Shown: positions 9,796-20,645 of the stretch, in pieces
Position numbering within the stretch: the stretch's first letter is position 1
Layout of the letters: each line of letters starts with the position of its first letter
Assembly (NCBI GenBank): GCA_022266195.1
Contig: WHVY01000002.1
Span: 77,001 to 141,000 of the forward strand
DNA length: 64,000 bases
Origin: Tetranychus cinnabarinus
Lineage: Eukaryota > Arthropoda > Arachnida > Trombidiformes > Tetranychidae
Reading direction: 5' to 3'
Made by a program: the position numbers and the translations under genes
The notes under the pieces: generated by a model
Databases searched by the model: none
Told to the model about the DNA's origin: nothing
What the model saw: the letters and a program-made list of their open reading frames with translations, nothing else

Positions 9796-11892
9796 ATGCA
9801 TTTAGTCAGATTGATGAAACAAATGCCTGATCTTTGCAGGTTTAATATAGGGTTTTCGAGATTTTCAACTCAATCATCTGATAACAATTATGCTGAATAT
9901 GAAAGGAGAAAATTTGCCCGAAGATTTGGTAACATTGTTCGACATCATGATAAAGGTAAATCCCTCTTTTACTTCATTTTTTTGATATTTTGATTATTCA
10001 ATAACTAATTCTATTCATTTTTATCGGTCATGTTATCAGGATTGGAAAAAATAGTGGAGTCAGAAAAGGACGATTTTTTCGGCATCAAAACTTTTAGTGC
10101 AGATGATGTTAAAGGAATTGATGGTCTTGATGATGCTAAAAGGCAAAAATTAGATAAAAAGGTAAAAGAATTATCAAATCTCCAAGGTTTAGTTTCATCT
10201 GAAGAAGGTTTCCTGAGGTCTATGTCTTACGGAAAAGTTAGATATGATCGTGAAAATAAAGTCGATTATATGGGCCAATATGAAAAAGATGTAAATCATA
10301 TTTTGCTTGAGAAGAAAAGACGATATATGTTGGAAATCACATCTGCAAATGAAACAAATGAAAAAATGGATTCTGATTCTGACCAAGGGGCTGAACAAGT
10401 TCCGTTGAATTATATTGATCAACAGTATTTTGATATAAACACGGAAAAAGAAGATAACCAAAAACAAGCTTCCAAAACCACTGATCTGAACTTTATTGAT
10501 TATCAATATTTTAGAGATAATTATTCTTCCGAGCTTACATCTGAAGGCTTTCCGCTCGGTCCTATTAAGTTTCAATTTACGCCTGCATGGAATGAATATA
10601 GAGATTATTTGAATTCATACGACCCTTCGACATTTGAAGCTAATCAAAATTCTCCAGAGCAATTAATAGAGAATTTAACATTTGCAGGAGACACTCCATT
10701 GCGCTCTGTGGAAGAAGTTACTCATGAATTAATTTTAATGAAGAAAAATTCACAAAATGATGAGAGTCAAGATTCACCTGAAAATAAAGAAATCAAAACG
10801 GAAGATCACAACAATTTAACCAGTGAAGAACTCGAAGATGTACCAAAAACTGCCTTAGATTATATCACTCAAATACGTAAAGGTCAGCTACTTCCGGAGG
10901 ACAAAGCATACTTGGAACACCTGGAAAAAAAATTCAAGAAATTAGGTAATGAATTTAAAATGAGAAGCTTCGACGCAAAAGAAAAAGCTTATGACTCTAC
11001 TGGTAAAAGGAGTTTTCTTGAACAATCCCCAAAACTTAATTTTTTGCGTCGTAATGAGCTGCTTGATCTTCTCGCTCAAAGAGTTTTATTTAATGAAAGA
11101 GATCTGATTGCTATCGATAAACCTAACGGATTGATCGTTGAAGGGGGTGATACTAATTCAAAGTATCCTTCTTTAGAAAATCTGTTGCCTGATCTTTCCC
11201 GGAAATTATTCGATAAAGAAAATCAACTTTATTTAGTTCACAGACTTGATAGAGATGCAACCGGAGTCCTGCTTCTCGCTAAATCATTGTCGATGGTAAA
11301 AACTTTGAGAGAAATGTTTTCAGAAAGAAAAATAAGTAAATATTACTGGGCCATTGTTCGAGGAATTCCTGACCCCTTAAATGGTATTATTGATATTCCG
11401 ATTGAGGCTGGCAAAACAAATGGAGTTGAGCGGATGCATCTGAAACCTGATTGTGATTTAGACTTCAATCGAAAAATTGGAGCTACTCGAGGAGCTTATC
11501 CAGCAACAACACACTTTCGCACTCTTAGAAAGTGGGGAAATGCTTGTCTGGTGGAATTAAAGCCTGAACAAGGAATTAAACACCAAATTCGTGTACATCT
11601 TGGCTTTGGACTAAGAACACCTATTTTAGGTGATCATAAATATTCACATCTTGATAAATTGGCACCCCAAAAGCTTCCTGACGATATGTTATTGAAATTA
11701 AATGTCCGTCAAGCAAAAGTAAGGAATATACCTTTGCATCTTCATTCAAAGTTGTACATTATCCCCGGAATAGGAATGAATGGTAATAATGTATCAATTT
11801 CAGCTCACCTTCCTGGTTTCTTTCGCGCGAATATGTCCAGTTTAGGATTATATAAACAAGAAGCTGTGCTCAAAAATCCTATTGCATTTTAG
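9796..11892 (+). CDS. RPUSD4: Mitochondrial RluA-family pseudouridine synthase (RPUSD4-like)
   Basis: Exons 9796-9955 and 10040-11892 give about 670 residues. The first residues are basic and hydroxylated (MHLVRLMKQMPDLCRF...), consistent with a mitochondrial targeting peptide. The catalytic domain occupies the C-terminal half: LIAIDKPNGLIVEGG, the active-site motif VHRLDRDATGVLLLAK with catalytic Asp457, KYYWAIVRG, and HQIRVHLGFGLRTPILGDHK. The LAPQKLP and KVRNIPLHLHSK segments match RPUSD4, which makes pseudouridine in mitochondrial 16S rRNA and supports mitoribosome assembly. At 670 aa it is far longer than human RPUSD4 (377 aa): residues about 54-340 form an acidic, charged N-terminal region without a known domain. 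Start is the first true ATG; the frame is open further up only with non-ATG codons. Confidence 0.88.
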
Positions 11893-12438
11893 TTCAATTT
11901 AATTAATTAATTTAATATTTTGTGTAATTTATCAAATGTTTGTTAAACTCAATTTCTGCACCTAAACATCCGTGCTTCTCTTGATATCTGTTTAATGTTT
12001 CGACCCGATATCCCTCTATTCGGTCTAGTCAGACTTATTTTACTGTTGTATTGTAAAAATTCAAATTGTGATTGACTTCAAATTAGTGACTAATTTCAGA
12101 TGTGCCTTTTGAGTTTAAATAAACATTTTTTGTATATTGTCTTGTATTTAAATTAATTTGTGAGTTAATTAAAATTTAAATTATTTGGTTATATTTTCAT
12201 TAAATTGTGATTAGTTCAGTTTGATTTAGTTGTTTTATTTTAATCTGAAAGTTTAGTTGTTTCTCTTCCGGTCCATGTACCGGAAAAGGAAGGAAGATGG
12301 CAGTATCATCGTATTGGTTGCCATCTTTATATTTCTTAACCGCCATCTTTTTTCCCGAGAAAACTATCAATACTATCAACGCCTTTCAATAATTTTAAAT
12401 TGTGATTGTTACTGGTGTTACTGAATTCTCATCTAATC
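11893..12438 (+). other. Intergenic region with the hnRNP A/B promoter
   Basis: About 550 bp. The first half is the AT-rich 3' flank of the pseudouridine synthase. From about 12260 the sequence becomes richer in GC and carries paired ETS-type sites and three YY1-like motifs before the hnRNP start codon. Confidence 0.5.
12266..12349 (+). promoter_or_regulatory. ETS/YY1-rich promoter of hnRNP A/B
   Basis: TTCCGGT at 12266-12272 and its inverted partner ACCGGAA at 12279-12285 are ETS/GABP-type sites separated by 6 bp. They are followed by AAGATGGC (12294-12301), GCCATCTT (12320-12327) and CGCCATCTT (12341-12349), all YY1 cores. Clustered ETS and YY1 sites mark TATA-less housekeeping promoters in animals. 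No TATA box is evident. The binding factors are inferred. Confidence 0.5.
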
Positions 12439-13844
12439 ATGCCCGGAACTACTGATAATAGCTACCAACAACATCAGGGTGAAGAACAAAATGATGCAAA
12501 TCCTAACGTTGATAATGACAGCTCGAATAACGCTACCGCCTTTGATAATCAACAACAAGGTGATCAACAAGGTGAGCAACACGATAATGGTAATGGTGAA
12601 AAGTCTACAAACGAAGAACCTGAACAATTCAGAAAACTTTTTATTGGAGGTTTAGACTATAAAACTACCGAAGACACACTTAGAGCTCATTTTGCACAGT
12701 GGGGTGAAATCTGTGACTGTGTTGTAATGCGTGATCCACAAACAAAGAGATCTCGTGGATTTGGTTTCATAACTTACAGCAAATCAAGTATGGTTGATGC
12801 TGCTCAGTCAGCTCGACCACACAAAGTTGACGGACGTGAGGTTGAACCTAAACGGGCTGTTCCTCGTGAGGTGAGATATCACAATTTTTGCATTTATTTA
12901 TGAAAAGTCATAATTACCTGTGCATATCAATTTTTACCTCTTATTTTTTGGTCTAGGAATCTGGTAAACCAGAATCACAAGCAACGGTGAAAAAAGTGTT
13001 TTTAGGAGGCCTCAAAGAAGATGTTGAGGAAGAAGATCTTAGAGAATATTTCAAAGATTTTGGAAATATCGTAAATGTAAATGTCGTGACCGAAAAAGAA
13101 ACTGGAAAGAAACGAGGATTTGCATTTGTTGAGTTCGATGATTATGATCCAGTAGACAAGATAGTCTGTGAGTTTGCAAAGAAATGTCTTTATTTATGAT
13201 CCTAATCAAATTTAAATCCTTTCTGTACAGTAAAAAAGCATCATGTCATTAAAGGACGCAAGACTGAAGTAAAAAAAGCTTTAGCTAAACAAGAAATGGA
13301 TAGTCACAAAAGGAAAGGTGACTCTAGGCATAAACCAACTAGAGGAGGACCTGACTCTCGTAATGCACCAGTTTGGGAATCTGGTCCTTATAACAGTGGT
13401 TTCGGTGGAGGCTACGGTAATCAAGGAGGATGTAAGTTTGAATACAAATTATTAGATTAATATTTAATACTTGATTTTTGGCAGTCATCTAAAATCTGAA
13501 TTTGTTTTTGTGATTCAATTGATATTTAATTTTGTTTTATCTTAGATGGCGGCTCATACACTGGTGGCTATGGACAGGGCTACGGTAGTCAAGGCTGGAA
13601 TCAAGGTGGTAAGTCTCGATTCATCAGTCTATATTTTTTATTCAAAACCAGATTTATGTCTTGGGCATTAATTTATTGTTACTTATCTATGTTTACAGGT
13701 CCTAGCGGTGGCTGGCCAAGCGGTGGATATACTAGCGGATATAGTGGTGTAGGGTACGGCAGTGGTAGTAGTACTGGTCCTGTTCGAGGTGGTAGATATC
13801 CACATCGCTCAAGCGTTCCCTACAGGGGTAGAACTGCTTTTTAA
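12439..13844 (+). CDS. hnRNP A/B RNA-binding protein (A1/A2 type)
   Basis: Five exons (12439-12870, 12957-13167, 13231-13431, 13546-13608, 13699-13844) encode 350 residues with consistent phases. After a Gln/Asn-rich leader (1-62), two RRMs follow: RRM1 about 66-140 with RNP2 KLFIGG and RNP1 RGFGFITY, and RRM2 about 157-230 with RNP2 KVFLGG and RNP1 RGFAFVEF. The linker after RRM1, ARPHKVDGREVEPKRAV, is the hnRNP A1/A2 signature. The C-terminus is Gly/Tyr/Ser-rich and split by two short introns. Such proteins package pre-mRNA, regulate splice-site choice and shuttle between nucleus and cytoplasm; Drosophila counterparts are Hrb87F and Hrb98DE. Introns in the Gly-rich tail could allow alternative isoforms. 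The promoter carries ETS and YY1-like sites. Confidence 0.95.
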
Positions 13845-14528
13845 ACTTATTTTCTAACTTGTGAAAAGAAAATCAATTTGAAATCTTATATACTTCTATT
13901 CGGCATTTATTTTGATCTGTTAACATCTAGACTTCTGATATGTTCAAATTTCTCAGATATGCTCTCGATTTCAAAGCTATCAATTTTTCTTCACTTTTGT
14001 TTAAATTTTTTTATTTATTTCTTTGTCGTTTTTTATGATGAATTTCGCGCCAAAAATGATTAAGTTAAGTCTACGAATAATAATTGATTTTTTATCTAAA
14101 TGATGGGATCCTATTGAAATCATCGTGAAAATGATTTGCATTAGATTACACGTTCTTACAGGCTGAATAAACTTGGATCGATTCCATTACTTTCTCGAAT
14201 AATTAAATCTTCCATATTAATTCAGCAAATATAAATTTCTCGTCAAACTTAATAGATTCGCAATGATTCTCACAACTTGAGCATTATCTTGAAAAACTAC
14301 CTTGATTAGAAATCAAATGAGAATTGTTTTGTCGTTTGAAAAATCATGAGCATTATAAATTGTTTTACAAGCAAAAATATCTGTTATTTTGGAAGATGAA
14401 TTTGAAATAATTTTCATAACAAATTAAGGTTGCCCTGTCTGTGAATTGATGATTTTCCCCTTTCACTTTGAAGATGATTATCTTCTGTACTTGTAACCAA
14501 TCACGCGATTATTGATGAGTTTTTTGAG
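13845..14528. other. Convergent 3' intergenic region
   Basis: About 680 bp between the stop codons of hnRNP A/B (+) and DEF8 (-). AT-rich, likely 3' UTRs of both genes; nothing else recognised. Confidence 0.45.
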
Positions 14529-16323
14529 TCAGAGAGATTCTTGTGTAAGTTTTGAATTTTTTTCCTCTAATCGTTTGCATCGTGTACATCGACGATTCTT
14601 TCGGTGATAACAATTCCTGTTAGTTCAAAGAAAGTAAGAGATTTAGTGTGATGGGCAAATTTAACAATGAAGCGATTACGACAATTATATTCAATGAACT
14701 TACTTGTGGTAAACTACACTGCATTGAGGACATGAGGCAATATTTGATGCAAAAGGAAATAAAAGGTCGTCCTTGTCATGACAAAGTTCACAGTAAAAAC
14801 CTTTACCTCTGCAGCTCTGAAATTAGAAATTAAAATTTCAATGGATGAACAAAAACTATTGAATAATAAAAATTTTGAACTGCAAGTGCAACAATTACCT
14901 CACAATCTTTAGTTATATGACAAAGCAAAGAGGAATGTACGTCAATAAGATCTTTCTGCAATTTAACTGTGTTACAAAGCTCGTCGATAGTGTAACAATT
15001 TATTAAAGATTCTTCTATTAGATGTTGACTAATAGTCAGCTTTGGTTTGAAAGGCTGTCGACATAATCGTGCATATTGCGCCATAGATATGAGTTCTTTA
15101 CGCATTCGCTGAAAATAATAAATAAATTGTATTAGAAAAGTTTTGAGGTACAAAAGGACACTAAAGATTTTTCCTTTCATTTGTAAAATACCTTAATGAT
15201 TGGCAACTCCTCTACGAACCCATAAAGCATTGAGTTAAGCTGTAGAATATCGAACAAAATTGGTTTTGATCGAATATAATTTATAGTAAGAAGTGACTTT
15301 TTTGAAACAGGACGAGGAAGGAAATCCCAATTATGAATTATGCGAGCTGGTATCACAGCAGTATCCCCAGAATGACATTTTTGACAGTAATATTTACCAT
15401 CATAATCACAGAGATTACAGGAATTGAAGGAGATTGGTCCACCACAATCGTTACACTTGAATTGCTGTTTAACCATGCCGATCTCTGGGCATATTTTTAA
15501 AATAACTGCTTCGTAACTTTTATTGCATCCAGAAAATCTCTCCTCTTTATCAAAGTCTAATCTAGGACACGGACGGAGACCAGGCTTTATGAAAGGACAA
15601 GTTAAGTTTAAAATTAGTTGAATAACATTTGAAAGGTCATATTTCATCCAAATTCAACAGGATTATGTAACAAGTGCTTTGAGTTAACTATAGATATGGT
15701 ATATCTAATATATACATAACGATCAATCGACGTAATAAAACATTTATTTACCTTTTCTAAGCAATCTTGATGAATGTGGAGGTTACAAGAGTAACAAACT
15801 AACATGTCTTTGCCTGAATTTGATGAACGAAAGAGAGATGTTAACGGTAATCCACGAGATTTTTTCTCACAGCTATCACAAACAACTGATTTAGGCGAAT
15901 CTGTCTCAATGAATCTGATAAGAGTATGACCAAGGTGACTGGTCTTTTCAGCTTCTTCATTCATATCATTCAACTGTATCCTAAGTGCACAAACTTTAGC
16001 AACCAATTTCTCTCTAATTATCTGATCAGTCTCTGGCATGCGAATAAGTTTTATATAACGCTGGATTGCAAGCTCTTTATCATGACGTCGTGCAGGTATC
16101 TAGAAATAAGCAACAGAAATGCAAAATTAAATACTGCATCATTATTGAGTTAAAATTGACAGAAAAATCCGCAAACGGATTTAGCATATAAAAAGTAAAC
16201 AAAACTAACCTCATCTTCAACATTGAATCCTGGTTCATCATCATCGAGGAAGTAATCATCAATGATTACATGTTCGTCATCCTCTTCACATGGAGGTTGC
16301 TTGTTATCTTCAGGTAGAAACAT
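14529..16323 (-). CDS. DEF8: DEF8 homologue (C1 and Rubicon-homology zinc fingers)
   Basis: Six exons on the minus strand (16210-16323, 15752-16099, 15192-15584, 14899-15108, 14704-14816, 14529-14616) encode 421 residues. After an acidic start (FLDDDEPGF) comes a C1-like zinc finger (VVCDSCEKKS...LVCYSCNLHIHQDC). The Rubicon-homology region follows: QFKCNDCGGPI, GKYYCQKCH, VIPARIIHNWDF, then near the C-terminus RGKGFYCELCH, SCPQCSVVYHKNCY and RRCTRCK. This order matches DEF8, a late-endosome/lysosome regulator that works with PLEKHM proteins and Rab7. The exon 2-3 junction (CLEK|PGLRPC) is the least certain; the finger may gain its last cysteine there. The gene is divergent from CCT8, with 550 bp between the start codons. 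Confidence 0.88.
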
Positions 16324-16873
16324 ATTAATAACAATAGCGATCTAGGCCAAACTTAATGTATTTACTGAGCCCTCAATTTTAGAGTTGAAGAGGTGTATAT
16401 TTAGAAGTAACAGTCATGTGAAAAAATATTATTAGAGACTCCTATTGTAAATAAGATAAACCAAAAAGACAAATTGTAGAAAATCATCAATTTTGTTGAA
16501 ATCAACATCATCGATTACAAGAAAAGTACCGTGTTTCCGCACATTCTAGCACCGGGCTTAATAATGAAATTGTACTTAATTGTAATAATGAAATTACACG
16601 GTAGTAAAATTGTAAAACTTAAATAGACGAGATAAACATATTTTACAAATGTACACTTTAAAGTCAAAATTATTTTGAGTATTTTGTATACAAAATATCC
16701 TAAGTGAAGACTTTTGTGAGAAACTATCGAAACAGAATATTATTTAGAGACAACCCCGCATCACTCCTTAAATTATTAGCTTCGCCTTTACAACGTGCTT
16801 TCTCTTGAGCTTAAATACTTCTCCAATTTTAACTTAATTTAACAGTGTCATTCAATTTAAGTGATTTACCAAC
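16324..16873. promoter_or_regulatory. Divergent promoter region DEF8 / CCT8
   Basis: 550 bp separate the two start codons of genes facing apart. The sequence is AT-rich without a clear TATA box or YY1 motif. It probably serves both promoters; no individual site can be named with confidence. Confidence 0.4.
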
Positions 16874-18606
16874 ATGGCTTTACCTGTACCTCGTGCCCCC
16901 GGCTTCACTTCAATGTTAAAGGAAGGTGCCGGACAATTATCTGGAGTAGAAGAGGCCGTAATTCGAAGCATTGAAGCTTGTAATGAATTTTCACGTACTT
17001 TGAAAACCTCTTATGGTCCGAGAGGACTCAATAAAATGGTAATCAATCATTTAGAGAAACTTTATGTCACCAATGATGCAGCTACTATTGTTCAACAATT
17101 GGATGTTCAACATCCGGCTGCCAAAATTCTTGTTATGGCTTCACAAATGATTGAAAAAGAGGTAAGGTGTTGCCGATATCTTTCATCTTTACAACCTAGC
17201 TCTAACTTATTTAAATCCTTTATCATTTTCTGATATAAATTTTTACTCAGGTTGGTGATGCCACTAATTATGTCATCATGTTAGCAGGAGCCTTGTTGGA
17301 AAAGGCTGAAGAACTTATTCGTATGGGACTTAAGCCTATCGAGATTGTTGAAGGTTATGAAATGGCTCGTGATGCTGTCATCAACGAGATACTCCCTAAT
17401 CTCGTCGTTGATACTGTAAAAGATTTTCATAATCTGGAAGAGGTCAAAAGAGGAATTAGAACTTCAATTGCCAGTAAACAGTTTGGCTATGAAGATTTCT
17501 TAGCGGATTTGATTGGTAGAGCATGTATTCTCGTCATGCCTAAGTCAGAAAATGCTTCATTTAATGTTGACAATGTTCGAGTTTGTAAAATATTAGGCTC
17601 TGGGGTGACTAAATCTGAATTGGTTCAAGGAATGATTTTCAAAAAAAGTGTTGAAGGCTCTGTTACGTCAGCAACCGATGCTAAAGTTGTTGTTTATACA
17701 TGCCCTGTTGATGTACCGACCACTGAAACAAAAGGAACAGTTCTCATTCAAACAGCACAAGAATTGACCAATTTTAGTCGAGGAGAAGAAGTTCTATTTG
17801 AAAAACAGATTCAGGATATCGCTGAGTCTGGTGCTAAGGTTATCGTTTCAGGGGGTAAATTTGGTGATATGGCACTGCATTATTGTAATAAATACGGACT
17901 GATGGCCGTTCGTCTTCAATCTAAATTTGATGTAAGACGTTTGTGTAAGACTGTTGGTGCTGTTGCTTTGCCAAAACTTCAGGCTCCCAAAAAAGAGGAG
18001 CTTGGCTTTTGTGACAATGTTTATATAGATGAAATCGGTGGTACTTCTGTAGTTGTTTTCAAACAAAGTTCGGCAGAATCCAAAATTTCAACAATTGTTG
18101 TGAGAGGATCATCTGATAATGTTATGGATGATATCGAAAGAGCCATTGATGATGGAGTCAATACATTCAAAGCCCTTACCAAAGATGGAAGATTAGTAGC
18201 AGGAGCTGGAGCTTCTGATATCGAAATGGTTGTGAAGATTGCCTCTTTAGCAGAAACTCTTCCCGGTTTAGAGCAATATGCTGTTGGTAAATTTGCTGAA
18301 GCTCTACAAAGTATCCCTGTTGCTATCGCTGAAAATGCGGGCATTGATCAAGAAGTCGTCACTAAAATATTCGCGGCACATCAAGCTGGAGATACTTCGG
18401 CAGGAATCGACATAAATTCAGATCTTCCTACCACTTTAGATGCCGTGAAATCTAAAATATTTGATCTCTACTTAGCTAAGTATTGGGCAATTAAATATGC
18501 TGTCAATGCTGCTAATACAGTCTTACAGGTTGACCATATTATTTGGGCTAAGCCTGCTGGAGGACCCAAACCAAGGCAAGGTGGTGGTGACTGGGATCAA
18601 GATTGA
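16874..18606 (+). CDS. CCT8: T-complex protein 1 subunit theta (CCT8)
   Basis: Two exons (16874-17161, 17251-18606) encode 547 residues, the normal CCT8 length. Theta features include the start LPVPRAPGFTSMLKEGA, SYGPRGLNKMV, NDAATIV, FNVDNVRVCKILGSG, the ADMALHY-like GDMALHYCNKYG, and the C-terminal AKPAGGPKPRQGG. CCT8 is one of eight subunits of the cytosolic chaperonin TRiC that folds actin and tubulin in an ATP cycle. Two glycines in nucleotide-binding motifs are replaced: VGDATN stands where most CCTs have GDGT, and VAGAGA where GGGA is usual. The catalytic aspartate of the GDxT motif is kept. The 89-bp intron falls just before VGDATN. The gene is divergent from DEF8. Confidence 0.97.
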
Positions 18607-18906
18607 GTACCTCGATCAAGTTTTTATATTCTGATTATTTGTATTCTCAGTCTACTAATCGATTCCGAATGAATCCATATGCGTTAATAACATAACTCAA
18701 TAAATATGTGGACTAACACATTTATAATTTAACTTGGTGTTAATTTTATTTTATTACACTTTATTTCTACAGTTATCAACATTTTTAACTCTCATTTCGT
18801 TGAGTTAAGAATGAAATTGTAACGATTTCATCCTCTACCGATGGGTAGCAATTGGTTACGGGTAGTTTAGTATTTGGAAACCATGTTTTATAACATGGAG
18901 AACAAA
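18607..18906. other. Convergent 3' flank, CCT8 / SDHC
   Basis: 300 bp between the two stop codons. An AATAAATATG sequence near 18699 probably serves CCT8 polyadenylation. Nothing else recognised. Confidence 0.45.
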
Positions 18907-19422
18907 CTAAAGATTGAAAATAGCGTAAAGGGTCACCAGAGCAGTAATACCGAGAACTGCATAACCTGAAGTGTAGAGTTCTTTAAGGCCAAATCCAAAT
19001 CCCATATCCCAAAAGAGATGACGTATGCCATTGGCGAAATGGAACCCAAAGCCAGATGCAACTAATATTTTAGATGTGATAATTAATATAGATGGGATTG
19101 AAGTCGACAATGATTCCAGCTGATGAGCAAATGGAGTTGAAGCAAACAGCTGACTAATACCCATAGCGTAAATTCCCACAGATAATGCAACACCACTAAC
19201 TCGGTGAGATATTGATAGGACCGAGGTTAATTGAGGTTGATATATTGTATAAGGTGAAATAGGACGATTTAGCCGAGAATTCTTCGTAAAAAAATCTTGT
19301 TCAGGTTGTGATGGCGACGATGAGCTTGAAGCCATGGCTATTCTGGGAAGAACTGCATTAGCTCGGCCAAGTAGTTGATTGCTAATAGTTGCTCGAGCAC
19401 AAATCAAACGTGGAAATAACAT
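18907..19422 (-). CDS. SDHC: Succinate dehydrogenase cytochrome b560 subunit (SDHC)
   Basis: Single-exon ORF of 171 residues. Residues 1-30 are basic and Ser/Ala-rich, typical of a mitochondrial presequence. The family signature RLNRPISPYTIYQPQLTSVL spans 50-69 and is followed by SISHRVSG (70-77), whose Ser and Arg line the quinone site. His128 in FGFHFANGIRHLFWDMG is the expected heme b ligand. Three hydrophobic segments (about 77-95, 108-128, 151-171) fit the membrane anchor of complex II, which passes electrons from succinate to ubiquinone in the inner mitochondrial membrane. No intron, unlike many SDHC genes. Identification secure. Confidence 0.95.
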   Translation of the reverse strand: MLFPRLICARATISNQLLGRANAVLPRIAMASSSSSPSQPEQDFFTKNSRLNRPISPYTIYQPQLTSVLSISHRVSGVALSVGIYAMGISQLFASTPFAHQLESLSTSIPSILIITSKILVASGFGFHFANGIRHLFWDMGFGFGLKELYTSGYAVLGITALVTLYAIFNL

Positions 19423-19784
19423 GATTTAAAAACAGTTGTATTTTACTCAGAAGATAGATAAGCTAAATGTTCCAAATTAGTTAAATCACAAACAAAATCC
19501 GGTTACCTTCAAACAAAATTAAATGACAAACAGAAAAGGGACTTTATACTAATTGTGGTTTTGTAGCATATTCATGAATAGCAATGTTCATAACACCAAG
19601 TAATCTCTGGTTACTCATATTAATCTTTATTTTTAATTTTTCTGATCTAGAAATAAATTCGTGTTTTTTATTTCAAATCGTTTAAGTCCAAGCAAAATAA
19701 TTCAACTGAAGGGCTTAAACAAGCTATTTTAATTAAGATTTAACATCAAAATAATGGAAGGATAAGTTAGGATAGTTGTTAAAA
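19423..19784. other. Intergenic region between SDHC and CRAL-TRIO genes
   Basis: About 360 bp, holding the SDHC promoter and the 3' flank of the CRAL-TRIO gene, both minus strand. AT-rich, no clear motif. Confidence 0.4.
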
Positions 19785-20645
19785 TCAGTTAGCAGTGGCT
19801 AAAATTGTCATTATTTTATCAAATGATGGGTCACTCAATTGCCCTTTCGATCGCAGTGAGTCCAGAGTTATACAATATTTGGGTGATTCTCGGTATTCTT
19901 TAATTGGTCCACCCAAATAATCAGGCAATTCTGATTTTGGAATATAATCAGTTATATCTTTACTTGAACAAAATTTGATTCGGTTCTTAACTGCTGCTGG
20001 ATACCAAGTGAATGCTAGAGTTTTAAGTGCTCGAAGAACCCAATTCAAGTTGATTATGACAATGTACTTCTGTCCTGATGGAAAGTAATTTTTTAAACTG
20101 TAGTTAATGAAACTCAGCATTTCTGGGTCACCCTGAGCCAATGAAGCATTTGAACAGTCAAAGACAAGGACCCAACCTCCAGTTGATGGAAACCGTTCTG
20201 AACCCAATTCATCGGCTTTGTACATGTGATAGACGACAAACTTTTTAACCAAATCAATCAATTCTGGAATTTTATAGAAATGAGAAACTCTTATATGGAG
20301 AACTGAATTATTCTGAACATCTTGTCCCGAAATGAATAATCCTCCTGATTCGTAAAGTTCTTTTGGAAATGACTGTTGATTCAAATGGTCCAAACCCAAA
20401 TTGTGTCTCCACTCCAAAGTATTGATAATGAATTTGATGGACTCATTTGGATCACCTCGACGACGCTTCATATAACGACAAAGTAAATTGTCATCAGACA
20501 TTAATTGTGTCAACAAACCTTTATCAATTTCATTTGAATCTTTTGTGATGGATAATAAATCATTTCGAACAGTCTTCATTGCTTCAATTGAATAGTGACA
20601 AATATTTTCAAGTAATGAAACATTGTTAGTGATTTGAGGAGCCAT
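19785..20645 (-). CDS. CRAL-TRIO (Sec14-like) lipid-binding protein, MOSPD2-related
   Basis: Intronless, 286 residues starting MAPQITNN; the upstream in-frame extension begins with a non-ATG codon and is not used. An N-terminal helical CRAL-TRIO-N region (LLCRYMKRRRGDPNESI, about 53-69, then LEWRHNLGL) leads to the lipid-binding core: VLHIRVSHFYK, GWVLVFDCSNASLAQGD, and KYIVIINLNWVLRALKTLAF. This arrangement is typical of Sec14-fold proteins, which carry a single hydrophobic lipid. The core resembles that of MOSPD2, but no MSP domain or transmembrane tail follows, so the protein would be soluble and cytosolic. The ligand cannot be told from sequence. The gene lies divergently from the fatty-acid elongase, 1.6 kb away. 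Confidence 0.85.
   Translation of the reverse strand: MAPQITNNVSLLENICHYSIEAMKTVRNDLLSITKDSNEIDKGLLTQLMSDDNLLCRYMKRRRGDPNESIKFIINTLEWRHNLGLDHLNQQSFPKELYESGGLFISGQDVQNNSVLHIRVSHFYKIPELIDLVKKFVVYHMYKADELGSERFPSTGGWVLVFDCSNASLAQGDPEMLSFINYSLKNYFPSGQKYIVIINLNWVLRALKTLAFTWYPAAVKNRIKFCSSKDITDYIPKSELPDYLGGPIKEYRESPKYCITLDSLRSKGQLSDPSFDKIMTILATAN

Noticed and set aside
10195..10575. 126-codon minus-strand ORF opposite the pseudouridine synthase
   Set aside because: Hydrophobic shadow of an acidic coding region; no independent support.
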